64,000 nucleotides of DNA from Roseibium aggregatum (GTDB lineage Bacteria > Pseudomonadota > Alphaproteobacteria > Rhizobiales > Stappiaceae), in assembly GCF_017309185.1 (NCBI RefSeq), contig NZ_JAEKJZ010000005.1:372001-436000 (forward strand). Direction: 5' to 3'. This document shows, piece by piece, positions 16,664 through 28,662 of the stretch (positions within the stretch are counted from its first letter, which is position 1; each line of letters starts with the position of its first letter). The notes under the pieces were generated by a model. It was not told the DNA's origin. It saw only the letters and a program-made list of their open reading frames with translations, and did not search any database. The position numbers were made by a program, and so were the translations under genes.

Positions 16664-18670
16664 ATGTTGAAAAATATCAAAATTGTCACCAAAGTCTTTG
16701 GAGGTTTTGGGGTTATACTAATCTTGCTTCTCGTGATTGGGGCAACCGGCGTTTTCAACTTAAATAGCGGTAATGACAACTTTAAAAGATATCGTTCCAT
16801 CGCCCTGCAAACCAACCAGGCAGGACGCGTTCAGGCCAATCTTCTGGAGGCAAGGCTTGCGGTCAAGGACTTCATTATCAATGCGTCCGGGGAGGCCGTG
16901 GCATCTGTCAAGGAACGGGCTTCGAGAACGCTGGAGCTGAACGAAGAACTCCTGGGAATGACCAGCAGCGCGGAAAAACAGGCAGTCGCCGAGGAAGCTG
17001 CCGGGAGCTTGAAGCGCTATATCGAAGCCTTTGACCAAGTGACGGAACTTCAGTCCAAGCGGAACGAGCTGGTCCTGAACACCCTGGACACCACCGGCCC
17101 TGAGATTGAGCGTAAGCTCACGGAAATCATGAGAAGCGCTTACGAGGATAACGACGCCGATGCCGCGTTTCGGGCAGGGACCGTACAGCGCAATCTGCTT
17201 CTGATGCGTCTTTACGCCACCAAGTTCCTCGTGACGAATGAAGCGGCGGCCTATGATCGTGTGCTCAAGGAAGCGGCCGAAATGAGCGAGAACCATCAGG
17301 CCATGCTCGACGGGTTGCAGAACCGGAACCGCCGGCAGCTTGCGCAGGAAGTCGCAACTCTCCAGAAAACCTACGTGGACGCCTTCAGGGAGGTGAACGG
17401 CACGATCAATGCACGCAACGCCATCATCTCCGGAACGCTCGACGCCATCGGGCCGAAGGTCGCGTCCGAAATGGAAAACCTCAAACTCGCCATCAAGCAG
17501 GAACAGGACATCCTGGGGCCCAAAACCAGTGCGTCCATGGATTTCGCCGTGAAAGCCGGCCTGGTCGTGTCCTTCGTCAGTCTTGTGATCGGGCTCCTGG
17601 CCGCGTGGTTCATCGGCATGGGCATTTCCCGCCCGATCAAGGCCATTACCACTGCGATGAAAGACCTTGCCAATGGCGACAAGACGATTGAAATCCCGGG
17701 ACAGGACCACAAGGACGAAATCGGCGACATGGCCGAGGCGGTCCATGTTTTCAAGGAAAACATGATAAAGGCGGAAGAACTGTCCGCCAATGAGGCGCAG
17801 GCCGCGAAGCTCCGCGAGGAGCGTGCGCGGCGGATCGAAGAGATCACGCAAACCTTCGACGCCAGCGTTTCCGAGCTTCTGGGGACCGTTGCCGGAGCGG
17901 CAACGGAAATGGAAAGCACGGCAAGCTCCATGTCCGAAATCGCCAACGACACGAACGAACGCGCGACGACGGTGGCCAGCGCCGCCGAACAGGCTTCCGC
18001 GAACGTTCAAACGGTTGCGTCGGCCACGGAAGAACTGACCAGCTCCATTCAGGAGATCGCGCGCCAGGTCGATCAGTCGTCGAAGATTGCCGGCAACGCC
18101 GTCGGTCAGGCCGAACGGACCGACAAGCAGGTTCAGGGCCTCGCGATGGCGGCTCAGAAAATCGGCGACGTCGTCAGCCTGATTTCCGCGATCGCCGAAC
18201 AGACCAACCTTCTTGCGCTGAATGCCACCATCGAGGCCGCACGGGCGGGAGAGGCCGGAAAAGGTTTTGCGGTCGTTGCCTCGGAAGTGAAGGAGCTTGC
18301 GAGCCAGACCGCGAAAGCCACCGAGGAGATCGGTCTGCAGATCGAGAATATCCAGACGGAAACCGACGAAGCTGTCGGGGCGATCCAGGAGATCACCAAG
18401 ACGATCGAGGAGATCAATGAAATTGCCGCCGGCATTGCGTCGGCGGTGGAAGAGCAGACCTCCGCGACCGGCGAAATCGCGCGCAATGTCGAGCAGGCTG
18501 CCGTCGGCACCCAGGAAGTCAGCGGCAATATTCTGCAGGTCACCCGGGCGGCAAGCGAGACCGGTACCGCGGCGACGCAAGTGACGTCGGTTGCCGGTGA
18601 ACTCAGCACCAGATCGGAACAGCTCAAGGCTCAGGTCGAGCAGTTTCTTTCCGAGGTCCGCGCAGCCTAG
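16664..18670 (+). CDS. Methyl-accepting chemotaxis protein with HBM-like sensor domain
   Basis: Inner-membrane chemoreceptor of 668 residues. There are two membrane helices (about residues 9-31 and 300-323) flanking a long, purely helical periplasmic domain resembling the HBM class, then HAMP (about 324-378) and a cytoplasmic coiled-coil signalling domain. The conserved hairpin tip is [20 protein letters not shown], followed by [18 protein letters not shown] sensors typically bind organic acids or amines; the ligand here is unknown. The ATG at 16664 follows a GAGGAG site; the ATG at 16655 stops after four codons. The gene stands alone, with no CheA/CheW nearby, so it presumably feeds a chemotaxis array encoded elsewhere. 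Confidence 0.93.
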   Translation: MLKNIKIVTKVFGGFGVILILLLVIGATGVFNLNSGNDNFKRYRSIALQTNQAGRVQANLLEARLAVKDFIINASGEAVASVKERASRTLELNEELLGMTSSAEKQAVAEEAAGSLKRYIEAFDQVTELQSKRNELVLNTLDTTGPEIERKLTEIMRSAYEDNDADAAFRAGTVQRNLLLMRLYATKFLVTNEAAAYDRVLKEAAEMSENHQAMLDGLQNRNRRQLAQEVATLQKTYVDAFREVNGTINARNAIISGTLDAIGPKVASEMENLKLAIKQEQDILGPKTSASMDFAVKAGLVVSFVSLVIGLLAAWFIGMGISRPIKAITTAMKDLANGDKTIEIPGQDHKDEIGDMAEAVHVFKENMIKAEELSANEAQAAKLREERARRIEEITQTFDASVSELLGTVAGAATEMESTASSMSEIANDTNERATTVASAAEQASANVQTVASATEELTSSIQEIARQVDQSSKIAGNAVGQAERTDKQVQGLAMAAQKIGDVVSLISAIAEQTNLLALNATIEAARAGEAGKGFAVVASEVKELASQTAKATEEIGLQIENIQTETDEAVGAIQEITKTIEEINEIAAGIASAVEEQTSATGEIARNVEQAAVGTQEVSGNILQVTRAASETGTAATQVTSVAGELSTRSEQLKAQVEQFLSEVRAA

Positions 18671-18890
18671 GTGCGTCTTCCTTCCGCTTGAAAGGAAGGG
18701 ACGGGTTCCCCTGGCTTCGGCAGTCGGCCGCCGTGGTGCGCGCAAAGGCCAGCTGCCTCCCCTTGTCCGGATCAGCCTGCTTTCATGTGGCATCGCATGA
18801 GAGCAGGTTGTTTCTTTTCAAAGGGGGCTCCGGTAGGCACGCAAGCGCCGCGGGCATGCGGGTCATGGTCGTATTTTCCAGGTCCAGCCA
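18671..18890. other. Intergenic region between convergent chemoreceptor and cbbR genes
   Basis: About 220 bases between two convergent stops. No gene, clear terminator or repeat was recognised. Confidence 0.4.
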
Positions 18891-19838
18891 TCAGCCGGAC
18901 AGCAGACCCGCAATCTCGTCTTCCGCCAGAAGTGCCTCGCCGTTGGCGCGGATATAGTCCAGAACCCGGCTGAGCGCAGGGTTGGGCGTGATGTCGGAGC
19001 GGTGCAGGACGAACCAGTGGCGGATGATCGGCAGGCTGTCGGCCCTGAGGAGAGACAGCCGCTTCGATTTCAACTCTTCAATCACCGTATGCGCGGAAAT
19101 GAGCGCGATTCCGAGCCCGGCGATGACCGCCTGCTTGATCGACTCGTTCGATTCCATTTCCGTGTAGGTGAACGGCTGTCCATCCCCGATCCGGTCCAGA
19201 AAGCGCATGGCGAGAATACGGGTCCCCGAACCGGGCTCGCGCATGATGAAATGCTGCGAAAGAATGTCCTGGACTTCGGCCTGCTGTCCCCGGGCGAGAG
19301 GGTGACCGGGCTCCGCGATCAGGACATGCGGATGGTCGCCGATGCTGTAGGCGGTCACCTCCGGCTGACGGGGCGGACGCCCCATGATCGCCAGATCGAT
19401 CCGGCCTGTGTCCAGGTCCGAGATGATCCGGTCCCGGTTGCCGACCTGGAGCACAACGTTGATGTCCGGATAGTTGCGCCGGAGCCGGGCGACGATCGAT
19501 GGCGCGAAATACTTGCCGGTGCTGACCACGCCGAGGACGACGCGCCCTGCCATACCTTTTTTCATGGCTTCGATAAGGTCGACCGCCTTGCCCAGGGCCG
19601 ACCGGGATGTCTCGAAGGCGTCCAGAAGGGCCGCGCCGGCGACGGTTGCCTCGAAATTGCCGTTGCGGGCGCGGTTAACCAGCGGACAGCCGAAATTCTC
19701 CTCCAGTACCTTGAGCTGCGTATGCACGGCGGGCGGCGTCAGCCCCAGCAGATCCGCGGAACTGCTGATGCTGCCAGTTTTTACGACAGCGCTGAGCGCG
19801 CGCAACTGTTTGAATGTGATGGTATTTATCAGGCTCAT
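18891..19838 (-). CDS. cbbR: LysR-type regulator of the Calvin cycle operon
   Basis: DNA-binding regulator of 315 residues. The N-terminal winged helix (about 8-67: FKQLRALSAVVKTGSISSSA, then LLGLTPPAVHTQLKVLEENF) is followed by a periplasmic-binding-like effector domain. Identification as CbbR rests on divergent placement 94 bases from cbbF, the standard arrangement, and on the CbbR-like family sequence. CbbR proteins sense metabolites such as RuBP, ATP or NADPH and activate the cbb promoter. The intergenic gap contains an ATTCAG-N15-CTGAAT dyad suited to a LysR dimer pair. Confidence 0.9.
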   Translation of the reverse strand: MSLINTITFKQLRALSAVVKTGSISSSADLLGLTPPAVHTQLKVLEENFGCPLVNRARNGNFEATVAGAALLDAFETSRSALGKAVDLIEAMKKGMAGRVVLGVVSTGKYFAPSIVARLRRNYPDINVVLQVGNRDRIISDLDTGRIDLAIMGRPPRQPEVTAYSIGDHPHVLIAEPGHPLARGQQAEVQDILSQHFIMREPGSGTRILAMRFLDRIGDGQPFTYTEMESNESIKQAVIAGLGIALISAHTVIEELKSKRLSLLRADSLPIIRHWFVLHRSDITPNPALSRVLDYIRANGEALLAEDEIAGLLSG

Positions 19839-19932
19839 TCAATTTTTTTTAATGACGGTTACAAAGTTTTAAATTCAGTTTACAGGCTAAAACCTGAATA
19901 TCAAGGTCAGCCCACAAGGACGGGAGGCCTTG
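19839..19932. promoter_or_regulatory. Divergent cbbR/cbbF promoter with LysR-type dyad
   Basis: The 94-base gap is AT-rich and contains ATTCAG (19873-19878) and CTGAAT (19894-19899) as an interrupted dyad with a 15-base spacer, a fitting CbbR site. The cbbF ribosome site GGGAGG lies at 19922-19927. Confidence 0.6.
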
Positions 19933-20940
19933 ATGACCGCGACACAACTGGCGATTCAGCCTGACAAAATTCCGGAAGACTTTTTTGCGGTGCTGGATGC
20001 CCTGTGCCGGGTCGCCGGTGAGCTTTCCAGGACGATTGCCATGGGGCCGCTGGCGGGCGGCCTGGGGGCCGAGGTCGGTCAGAACACGGACGGCGACACC
20101 CAAAAGGCGCTGGACGTCCAGGCGGACGATGCCTTCCGCCTCGCGCTCAAGGGCGCCGGTGTCCGCTGGTATGCCTCCGAGGAACAGGACGAGATCCTGG
20201 AAATCGATCCCGCCGGAGGCTTCGCGCTTGCGATCGATCCTCTGGACGGGTCTTCGAATATCGATGTCAACGTCTCGATCGGCACCATCGTTTCGGTGTT
20301 TGACGCGAAGGCGACCGCCGAGGCCTCCTTCCTCCGGCCTGCCAAGGAACAGCTCGCGGCCGCCTATTTCATCTACGGACCGCAGACCGCACTCATTCTG
20401 ACCTTCGGCTCCGGCGTGCTCTACTTCGTGCTCGACCCGGTGGAGCGTGTCTTCAGGCTGGCCAACGCCCATCTCGCGATCCCCGAGACCGCCAGCGAGT
20501 TCGCGATCAACGCATCGAACTACCGCCACTGGTCGAAGCCGGTCCGCGCCTACATCGACGACTGCCTCGCCGGTATCGAGGGGCCGCGCGCCAAGAATTT
20601 CAACATGCGCTGGGTGGCGTCGCTGGTCGCCGAGACCCACCGGATCCTGACCCGCGGCGGCATCTTTCTTTATCCCGGCGACAGCCGGCCCGGCTACGAG
20701 AACGGCCGCCTGAGGATGGTCTACGAGTGCGCCCCGATTGCCTTCCTCGTGGAACAGGCCGGCGGCAAGGCGACCACGGGCACGGAGCGGCTTCTCGACC
20801 AGACCGCCCGGGAACTGCATCAGCGTACGCCATTCGTCTTCGGCTCGGCCGACAAGGTCGACCGGGTCGCGGTCTATCACGACCTGCCCGACCAGGAAGT
20901 CTCCGCGCTGTTCGGCTCGCGCGGCCTGTTCCGGGCCTGA
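19933..20940 (+). CDS. cbbF: Fructose-1,6-bisphosphatase class 1
   Basis: Dephosphorylates fructose 1,6-bisphosphate (and in this context probably sedoheptulose 1,7-bisphosphate) during RuBP regeneration. It has 335 residues; the class 1 metal/substrate motif [18 protein letters not shown] lies near residue 97, with the GGIFLYPGD segment near 240. The ATG at 19933 follows GGGAGG by 5 bases; the TTG one codon earlier is less likely. It is the first gene of the cbb operon, immediately downstream of the CbbR-controlled promoter. Confidence 0.95.
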   Translation: MTATQLAIQPDKIPEDFFAVLDALCRVAGELSRTIAMGPLAGGLGAEVGQNTDGDTQKALDVQADDAFRLALKGAGVRWYASEEQDEILEIDPAGGFALAIDPLDGSSNIDVNVSIGTIVSVFDAKATAEASFLRPAKEQLAAAYFIYGPQTALILTFGSGVLYFVLDPVERVFRLANAHLAIPETASEFAINASNYRHWSKPVRAYIDDCLAGIEGPRAKNFNMRWVASLVAETHRILTRGGIFLYPGDSRPGYENGRLRMVYECAPIAFLVEQAGGKATTGTERLLDQTARELHQRTPFVFGSADKVDRVAVYHDLPDQEVSALFGSRGLFRA

Positions 20941-20986
20941 GGTCGTTCTCCGCAAGTGCGGAAAACAGGAAATTTGAGGAAACGCA

Positions 20987-21859
20987 ATGTCCAAGAAACA
21001 TCCGATCATCTCGGTGACCGGCTCTTCGGGAGCGGGCACGACGACGGTCAAGAGCACGTTCGACCAGATCTTCCGCAGGGAAGGGATCAAGACCGTTTCG
21101 ATCGAAGGCGACGCGTTCCACCGCTATGACCGCGCCGCGATGAAACAGGAACTCGAGGCGCGCAAGGCGGCCGGAGATGAGACCTTCAGCCATTTCAGCT
21201 ACGACGCAAACGAACTGCAAAAGCTGGAGCAGGTCTTCCGCATCTACGGCGAGACGGGCACCGGCGAGACCCGCCATTATGTCCACGACGAGGAGGAAGC
21301 GGAGCGCTATGGCGCGGGGCTTGGAACCTTCACTTCATGGGCTCCGTTCGAGAGCGGTTCGGACCTTCTCTTCTACGAAGGCCTGCACGGCGCAGTCGTC
21401 AACGAGACGGTAAACCTGTCCGCCCTTGCCGACCTGAAGATCGGCGTCGTACCGGTCATCAACCTGGAATGGATCCAGAAGATCCATCGGGACAAGGCGC
21501 GCCGCGGTTATACGACGGAGGCGGTCACCGACACGATTCTCAGGCGCATGCATGCCTATGTGCATTGCATCTGCCCGCAATTCACCGAGACGGACATCAA
21601 CTTCCAGCGCGTGCCGGTGGTCGACACCTCCAACCCCTTCATCGCCCGCTGGATCCCGACCCCTGACGAGAGCCTTGTGGTCATCCGGTTCAAGAACCCG
21701 CGCGGCATCGACTTCGCCTATCTCCAGGCCATGATCCACGACAGCTGGATGACCAGGGCCAATTCCCTCGTCATTCCGGGCGGCAAGATGGATCTGGCGA
21801 TGCAGCTCATTTTCACGCCGATGATCCTCCGCCTCGTCGGCGAATCCAAGCGCGCCTGA
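20987..21859 (+). CDS. cbbP: Phosphoribulokinase
   Basis: Makes ribulose 1,5-bisphosphate from ribulose 5-phosphate and ATP, the CO2 acceptor step of the Calvin cycle. The 290-residue bacterial class I form has a P-loop [10 protein letters not shown] at residue 12, the [11 protein letters not shown] substrate segment (near 39-50), [10 protein letters not shown] and [12 protein letters not shown]. The length is normal for proteobacterial PRK. The gap to cbbF is 46 bases and to cbbT 11 bases, in one operon. Start ATG follows GAGGAAA. Confidence 0.96.
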   Translation: MSKKHPIISVTGSSGAGTTTVKSTFDQIFRREGIKTVSIEGDAFHRYDRAAMKQELEARKAAGDETFSHFSYDANELQKLEQVFRIYGETGTGETRHYVHDEEEAERYGAGLGTFTSWAPFESGSDLLFYEGLHGAVVNETVNLSALADLKIGVVPVINLEWIQKIHRDKARRGYTTEAVTDTILRRMHAYVHCICPQFTETDINFQRVPVVDTSNPFIARWIPTPDESLVVIRFKNPRGIDFAYLQAMIHDSWMTRANSLVIPGGKMDLAMQLIFTPMILRLVGESKRA

Positions 21860-21870
21860 AGGACACAGCC

Positions 21871-23859
21871 ATGAACGTTCATTCCGTCACGCAGTCGACC
21901 GAAACCCAAATGGCGAACGCCGTCAGGGCCCTGGCCATGGATGCGGTTCAGGCCGCCAACTCCGGTCACCCGGGCGCGCCGATGGGGCTCGCCGATGTCG
22001 CGACCGTGCTCTTCAACCGCTTCATCACCATCGACCCGGCCGCGCATACCTGGCCGGACCGCGACCGCTTCGTTCTGAGCGCCGGTCATGCCTCGATGCT
22101 GATCTACGCGCTCAATCACCTGCTCGGCTATGACGACATGGACGCCGGGCAGCTCAAGAACTTCCGCCAGCTCGGTGCGCGCACGGCCGGCCATCCGGAA
22201 TACGGGCATGCCAAGGGGATCGAAACGACCACCGGGCCGCTGGGCCAGGGCATCGCCACCGCCGTCGGCATGGCGCTGGCGGAGCGGATGCACAACGCGC
22301 GCTTCGGCGACAAGCTTGTCGACCATTTCACCTATGTGCTCGCCGGTGACGGTTGCCTCATGGAGGGCATCAGCCACGAGGCGATCGATCTGGCCGGTCA
22401 TCTCGGTCTGGGCCGCCTGATCGTTTTCTGGGACGACAACAAGATCACCATCGACGGGCCCACGGATCTCTCCACATCGATGGATCAGATGAAGCGGTTC
22501 GAGGCCGCCGGCTGGCAGGTTCTGGAGGTGGACGGCCACGACCCGGAGGCCATCGCCAAGGTGATCGGCAAGGCACGCGCCGAGAACGGCATGCCCTCGC
22601 TGATCGCGTGCCGCACGGTGATCGGGAAGGGCGCTCCCAACAAGGCGGGCAGCCACAAGGTTCACGGCAGTCCCCTCGGCGACGAGGAGATAGCCGAGGC
22701 GCGCAAGGCCATGGACTGGCCCTATGAGCCCTTCGAGATCCCGGGGCCGGTCAAGGCTGCCTGGGAGGAAGTCGCGGAACGTGGCCGGCATGCCCGTGTG
22801 GCCTGGCAGGATCGTCTGGCGGCCCACCCGGATAAAGCCGCCTTCGAGGCTTCCCTGTCGGGTCCTGATGCCGGTGCGCTTTCCCGCGCAATCAACGCTC
22901 ACAAGAAAAACCTGAGCGCGGAAGCCGCGAAGCTCGCGACCCGCGCGGCCTCCGAAAAGGCTCTGGAGGTCCTCAACGCAACCTTGCCGAACACCATCGG
23001 CGGTTCCGCCGATCTGACCGGATCGAACAACACGAGGACGAGCGGCATGCGTCCCGTCCAGCGTGGCGATTACGGTGGCGATTACATTCACTACGGCATC
23101 CGCGAACACGGCATGGCCGCGGCCATGAACGGCATCGCGCTCCATGGCGGCTTCTTCGCCTATGGTGGCACCTTCCTGGTCTTCGCGGATTACTGCCGCC
23201 CCGCCATAAGGCTCTCCGCCCTCATGGGGGTGCCGGTTGCCTATGTCATGACCCACGATTCCATCGGTCTCGGCGAGGATGGCCCGACGCACCAGCCGGT
23301 CGAAACGCTGGCATCCCTGAGAGCCATGCCGAACCTCACCGTCATTCGCCCGGCGGATGCGATCGAGACCGCCGAGGCCTGGGAAATAGCGGCGACCTCG
23401 AAGGACTGTCCGACTGTGCTTTGCCTCTCCCGGCAGGGATTGCCGTCGGTCCGCCCCGACCATACGGACGAAAACAGGACCGGTCGTGGCGCCTATGTCC
23501 TGCGGGAGACGGAGGGTGACCGCCACGTCACACTGATCGCGTCCGGTTCGGAAGTCGAGATTGCTCTGAACGCTGCCGACCTTCTGGCATTGAACGGCAT
23601 CAAGGCCGCCGTCGTTTCGGCGCCCTCCTTCGAACTCTTCGAAAAGCAGAACGCCGCCTATCGGGCCGCGGTGCTCGGATCGGCCCCGCGCGTCGGCGTG
23701 GAAGCCGCCGTCCGCCAGGGCTGGGACGCCCTGATCGGGTCGGACGGGGCGTTTGTCGGCATGACAAGCTTCGGCGCTTCGGCGCCGGCTCCGGATCTTT
23801 ACCGTCATTTCGGCATCACACCGGTCGCCGTCGCCAATGCGGCGAAAGAGCTTCTCTAA
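21871..23859 (+). CDS. cbbT: Transketolase
   Basis: TPP-dependent two-carbon transfer enzyme of RuBP regeneration, 662 residues, the full usual length. N-terminal motifs are [16 protein letters not shown] (near residue 27) and the TPP signature [13 protein letters not shown], ending in [11 protein letters not shown]. The central pyrimidine domain has [19 protein letters not shown] and [15 protein letters not shown], and a C-terminal domain follows. It lies in the middle of the cbb operon, so it most likely serves carbon fixation, although housekeeping use cannot be excluded. Confidence 0.96.
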   Translation: MNVHSVTQSTETQMANAVRALAMDAVQAANSGHPGAPMGLADVATVLFNRFITIDPAAHTWPDRDRFVLSAGHASMLIYALNHLLGYDDMDAGQLKNFRQLGARTAGHPEYGHAKGIETTTGPLGQGIATAVGMALAERMHNARFGDKLVDHFTYVLAGDGCLMEGISHEAIDLAGHLGLGRLIVFWDDNKITIDGPTDLSTSMDQMKRFEAAGWQVLEVDGHDPEAIAKVIGKARAENGMPSLIACRTVIGKGAPNKAGSHKVHGSPLGDEEIAEARKAMDWPYEPFEIPGPVKAAWEEVAERGRHARVAWQDRLAAHPDKAAFEASLSGPDAGALSRAINAHKKNLSAEAAKLATRAASEKALEVLNATLPNTIGGSADLTGSNNTRTSGMRPVQRGDYGGDYIHYGIREHGMAAAMNGIALHGGFFAYGGTFLVFADYCRPAIRLSALMGVPVAYVMTHDSIGLGEDGPTHQPVETLASLRAMPNLTVIRPADAIETAEAWEIAATSKDCPTVLCLSRQGLPSVRPDHTDENRTGRGAYVLRETEGDRHVTLIASGSEVEIALNAADLLALNGIKAAVVSAPSFELFEKQNAAYRAAVLGSAPRVGVEAAVRQGWDALIGSDGAFVGMTSFGASAPAPDLYRHFGITPVAVANAAKELL

Positions 23860-23907
23860 CCAGCCGCCAGAGACAACCGCCAGTCACACACGTTGAGGAG
23901 AAACATC

Positions 23908-24987
23908 ATGGCGCTCATCACACTCCGTCAGTTGCTGGATCACGCCGCCGAGAGCGGCTACGGCGTGCCAGCCTTCAATATCAACAATATGGAACAGGGA
24001 CTTGCGATCCTGAAGGCGGCTGCCGGCTGCGACGCTCCCGTCATTCTGCAGGCCAGCCGGGGCGCGCGTTCCTACGCAGGTGACATCATGCTGCGCAACA
24101 TGGTGTCCGCCCTTGCCGAAATGCATCCCGACATTCCCATCGTGATGCATCAGGACCACGGCAACAACGAAGCCACCTGCCTGTCCGCGATCCGTCACGG
24201 CTTCACCTCGGTGATGATGGACGGCTCGCTCGAAGAGGACATGAAGACCCCGGCAAGCTACGACTATAATGTCGACATCACCCGCCGTGTGACGGAGGCC
24301 GCCCATGCGGTCGGCGCTTCGGTCGAAGGCGAACTGGGTGTGCTCGGCTCGCTTGAAACCGGCGAGGCAGGGGAGGAAGACGGCTCGGGTGCCGAGGGCA
24401 AGCTCAGCCACGACCAGCTTCTGACCGCCCCGGACCAGGCCGTCGATTTCGTGCTCGCCACCAAATGCGACGCGCTGGCGATTGCCTGCGGCACCAGCCA
24501 CGGGGCCTACAAGTTCAGCCGCAAACCCGATGGCGACATCCTGTCGATGGCGACCATCGAGGCGATCCACCGGAACCTGCCGTCGACCCATCTGGTCATG
24601 CACGGGTCGAGTTCCGTTCCCCAGTATCTGCAGGATCTCATCAACGGGAACGGCGGCGACATGCCCCAGACCTACGGGGTGCCGGTCGAGGAGATCGAGC
24701 GGGGCATCAAGATGGGTGTGCGCAAGGTCAACATCGATACGGACTGCCGCATGGCGATGACCGGACAGTTCCGCAAGCTGGCGAAGGACAAGCCGGCCGA
24801 ATTCGATCCGCGCAAATTCATGATCCCGGCCATGAAGGAACTGGAAGACCTCTGCCGGGATCGCTTCGAGCGTTTCGGCACCGCCGGCCAGGCCGGCAAG
24901 ATCAAGCCGGTTTCTCTCGACGACATGGCCAAGCGCTACGCATCCGGCGCTCTCGACCCGGACGTCGCGACTTCCCGCGCCGCCTGA
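23908..24987 (+). CDS. cbbA: Fructose-bisphosphate aldolase class II
   Basis: Zinc-dependent aldolase of 359 residues joining triose phosphates to fructose 1,6-bisphosphate or sedoheptulose bisphosphate. Motifs are [12 protein letters not shown], the zinc-binding [13 protein letters not shown] (near residue 83), [30 protein letters not shown] and [11 protein letters not shown]. It belongs to the long Calvin-cycle subtype common in proteobacterial cbb operons. The start is the ATG at 23908 after GAGGAG; an in-frame TTG five codons upstream overlaps the ribosome site. Confidence 0.95.
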   Translation: MALITLRQLLDHAAESGYGVPAFNINNMEQGLAILKAAAGCDAPVILQASRGARSYAGDIMLRNMVSALAEMHPDIPIVMHQDHGNNEATCLSAIRHGFTSVMMDGSLEEDMKTPASYDYNVDITRRVTEAAHAVGASVEGELGVLGSLETGEAGEEDGSGAEGKLSHDQLLTAPDQAVDFVLATKCDALAIACGTSHGAYKFSRKPDGDILSMATIEAIHRNLPSTHLVMHGSSSVPQYLQDLINGNGGDMPQTYGVPVEEIERGIKMGVRKVNIDTDCRMAMTGQFRKLAKDKPAEFDPRKFMIPAMKELEDLCRDRFERFGTAGQAGKIKPVSLDDMAKRYASGALDPDVATSRAA

Positions 24988-26478
<1,491 letters not shown>

Positions 26479-26490
26479 GGAGACGAGACC

Positions 26491-26880
26491 ATGCGGATCA
26501 CACAAGGATGCTTTTCGTTCCTGCCGGATCTGGACGACGTGCAGATCACCGCGCAGATCGAATATTGCCTCGACAAGGAGTGGGCGATCGGCGTCGAGTT
26601 CACCTACGACCCCCACCCGAGGAACACCTATTGGGAAATGTGGGGCAACCCCATGTTCGACCTGAGGGATGCCAAGGGCGTGATGATGGAACTCGACGAG
26701 TGCCGCAAGGCGCATCCGGACGCCTACATCCGGATCAACGCCTTCGACGACGAGCGCGGCATTGAATCGGTGAAGATGAGTTTCATCGTCAACCGGCCCG
26801 CCGAAGAGCCGAAGATCCACATGCAGCGGACCGACTTTGTCGACCGCGCGCAGAAATACGCCTGGGACGTGCGCTACTGA
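26491..26880 (+). CDS. cbbS: RuBisCO small subunit, red-type
   Basis: Small subunit of 129 residues. It shows [35 protein letters not shown] and the C-terminal extension typical of red-type small subunits ([12 protein letters not shown] to the end), which forms a beta-barrel at the centre of the L8S8 complex. Start ATG follows AAGGAGACGAG. A strong hairpin lies 13 bases after the stop and separates cbbLS from cbbX. Confidence 0.96.
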   Translation: MRITQGCFSFLPDLDDVQITAQIEYCLDKEWAIGVEFTYDPHPRNTYWEMWGNPMFDLRDAKGVMMELDECRKAHPDAYIRINAFDDERGIESVKMSFIVNRPAEEPKIHMQRTDFVDRAQKYAWDVRY

Positions 26881-26892
26881 GCGACCCGGCAA

Positions 26893-26933
26893 AGGCCATG
26901 CGCCCCCAAGTCTTCCCGGGGGACGCATGGCCT
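26893..26933 (+). terminator. Strong hairpin between cbbS and cbbX (processing/attenuation)
   Basis: AGGCCATGCG (26893-26902) pairs with CGCATGGCCT (26924-26933), extended by CCCCC/GGGGG with one bulged A; 15 base pairs in all. It is followed only by CATTTTC, not a long T-run, so partial termination or 3'-end protection of the cbbLS message is more likely than full termination. Confidence 0.75.
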
Positions 26934-26954
26934 CATTTTCAGGAGACAGGACCG

Positions 26955-27890
26955 ATGACACAAGAGAGCGAAACCGGCCATCCGGCGACCGTCGACCTTG
27001 CCGCCGAATACGAGGCTTCGGGCGTCGGCGAGGTGATGCGGGAGCTCGACGAGGCGCTCATCGGGCTTGCTCCGGTCAAGCAGCGCATCCGCGAGACGGC
27101 GGCCCTGCTGCTGGTCGACAAGGCCCGCCGCGACATGGGCCTCGCGCAGGATACGCCGACGCTTCACATGAGCTTCACCGGCAATCCCGGCACGGGCAAG
27201 ACAACGGTCGCCAGGATGATGTCCGGTCTGCTTCACCGCCTTGGCTATGTGCGCAAGGGTCACCTGGTGACCGTCACGCGCGACGATCTCGTCGGCCAGT
27301 ACATCGGCCACACGGCGCCCAAGACCAAGGAAGTCCTGAAGAAGGCGATGGGCGGGGTGCTCTTCATCGACGAGGCCTATTACCTCTACAAGCCCGACAA
27401 CGAGCGCGACTACGGCCAGGAAGCCATCGAGATCCTGTTGCAGGTGATGGAAAACAACCGCGACGATCTCGTGGTCATCATGGCCGGCTACGCGGACAAG
27501 ATGGACAAGTTCTTTTCCGCCAATCCCGGCTTCCGCTCCCGCATCGCGCACCACATCGACTTCCCCGACTACACGGACGAGGAACTCCTGAAGATCGCGA
27601 AGTCCATGCTGGATCACCAGAATTACGGCCTCGACGAGGCTGCTGCGAAGGCACTTGCCGAATACATCACCTTGCGGCGTCGGCAACCCCATTTCGCCAA
27701 TGCGCGCTCGATCCGCAACGCGCTCGACCGCGCCCGTCTGCGCCAGGCCAACCGTCTGTTCAGCGAAGCGAAAGGCCCGCTCGATGCGGCCGCGCTCTCG
27801 ACCATTTGCGAACCGGACATCCGGGCAAGCCGGGTCTTTAAAGGCGGGCTCGATGTCGACCGGGCCGCGCGGCCGCAAGCGGCCGAATGA
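26955..27890 (+). CDS. cbbX: Red-type RuBisCO activase
   Basis: AAA+ ATPase of 311 residues that releases inhibitory sugar phosphates from red-type RuBisCO by pulling the large-subunit C-terminus. Walker A is GNPGTGKTT (near residue 79), the pore loop is [10 protein letters not shown], Walker B is [11 protein letters not shown] and the arginine finger segment is [17 protein letters not shown]. The start is the ATG at 26955, 9 bases after AGGAG; an in-frame ATG upstream lies inside the cbbS-cbbX hairpin and can be discounted. Confidence 0.96.
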   Translation: MTQESETGHPATVDLAAEYEASGVGEVMRELDEALIGLAPVKQRIRETAALLLVDKARRDMGLAQDTPTLHMSFTGNPGTGKTTVARMMSGLLHRLGYVRKGHLVTVTRDDLVGQYIGHTAPKTKEVLKKAMGGVLFIDEAYYLYKPDNERDYGQEAIEILLQVMENNRDDLVVIMAGYADKMDKFFSANPGFRSRIAHHIDFPDYTDEELLKIAKSMLDHQNYGLDEAAAKALAEYITLRRRQPHFANARSIRNALDRARLRQANRLFSEAKGPLDAAALSTICEPDIRASRVFKGGLDVDRAARPQAAE

Positions 27891-27930
27891 AGCCCGCCGA
27901 ATGATACCGGTACCGAGAAGAGGAAACTCC

Positions 27931-28632
27931 ATGACCTTTGACAGATCCATCAAGATCGCCCCCTCGATCCTCTCCGCCGACTTCGCCAATTTCGGCCGGG
28001 AAATCGAGGCCATCGAGGACCAGGGTTGCGACTGGGTGCATGTGGACGTGATGGACGGCCATTTCGTGCCCAATCTCACCTTCGGCCCGCAACTCTGCAA
28101 GGCTATCCGTCCCCATATCAGGACGGTGATGGACGTTCACCTGATGATCGCACCGGTCGATCCCTACATCGAGGCCTTCGCCGACGCCGGCGCCGATATC
28201 ATCACTGCCCACCTTGAGGCCGGCCGGCATATCCACCGGACGCTGCAGGCGATCCGGGCGACGGGGAAAAAGGCCGGGCTCGCGCTCAATCCAGGCACGC
28301 CGGTCGACGCGGTCGCTCCCTTGCTCGACCTGTGCGACCTGATCTGCGTGATGACGGTCAATCCGGGCTTCGGCGGGCAGAAATTCATTCGCTCCCAGGT
28401 CGACCAGATCGGGCGGCTGAGAGCTCTGATCGGCGACAGGCCGATCCATATCGAGGTGGACGGCGGCGTCGACCCGTCGACCGCTCCGCTGGTGGCGCAA
28501 GCGGGCGCCGATGTTCTGGTGGCCGGCTCCGCCGTGTTCAGGGGCGGGTCCGTGAACAGCCCTCAGGAGTACGGCGCCAATATCGCGAACATCCGGGGAG
28601 CGGCGGAAGCCGCGTTGAAACAGGCTGCCTGA
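27931..28632 (+). CDS. cbbE: Ribulose-phosphate 3-epimerase
   Basis: Interconverts xylulose 5-phosphate and ribulose 5-phosphate, feeding phosphoribulokinase. TIM-barrel protein of 233 residues with IAPSILSADFANFGREI, the metal ligands in HVDVMDGHFVPNLTFGP, DVHLMI, CVMTVNPGFGGQKF and IEVDGGV. The ATG at 27931 follows AGAGGAAA; a far longer in-frame upstream frame overlaps cbbX and is not coding. It lies 40 bases after cbbX in the same operon. Confidence 0.96.
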   Translation: MTFDRSIKIAPSILSADFANFGREIEAIEDQGCDWVHVDVMDGHFVPNLTFGPQLCKAIRPHIRTVMDVHLMIAPVDPYIEAFADAGADIITAHLEAGRHIHRTLQAIRATGKKAGLALNPGTPVDAVAPLLDLCDLICVMTVNPGFGGQKFIRSQVDQIGRLRALIGDRPIHIEVDGGVDPSTAPLVAQAGADVLVAGSAVFRGGSVNSPQEYGANIANIRGAAEAALKQAA

Positions 28633-28662
28633 GCGCCGCAACAAAACTGTCGGAGGAAACAC

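Noticed and set aside
16760-18793. A 677-residue antisense frame opposite the chemoreceptor
   Set aside because: Mirrors the coding strand of a clear chemoreceptor; no domain of its own.
21718-23808. A 696-residue antisense frame opposite the transketolase gene
   Set aside because: Shadow of cbbT with no ribosome site or domain.
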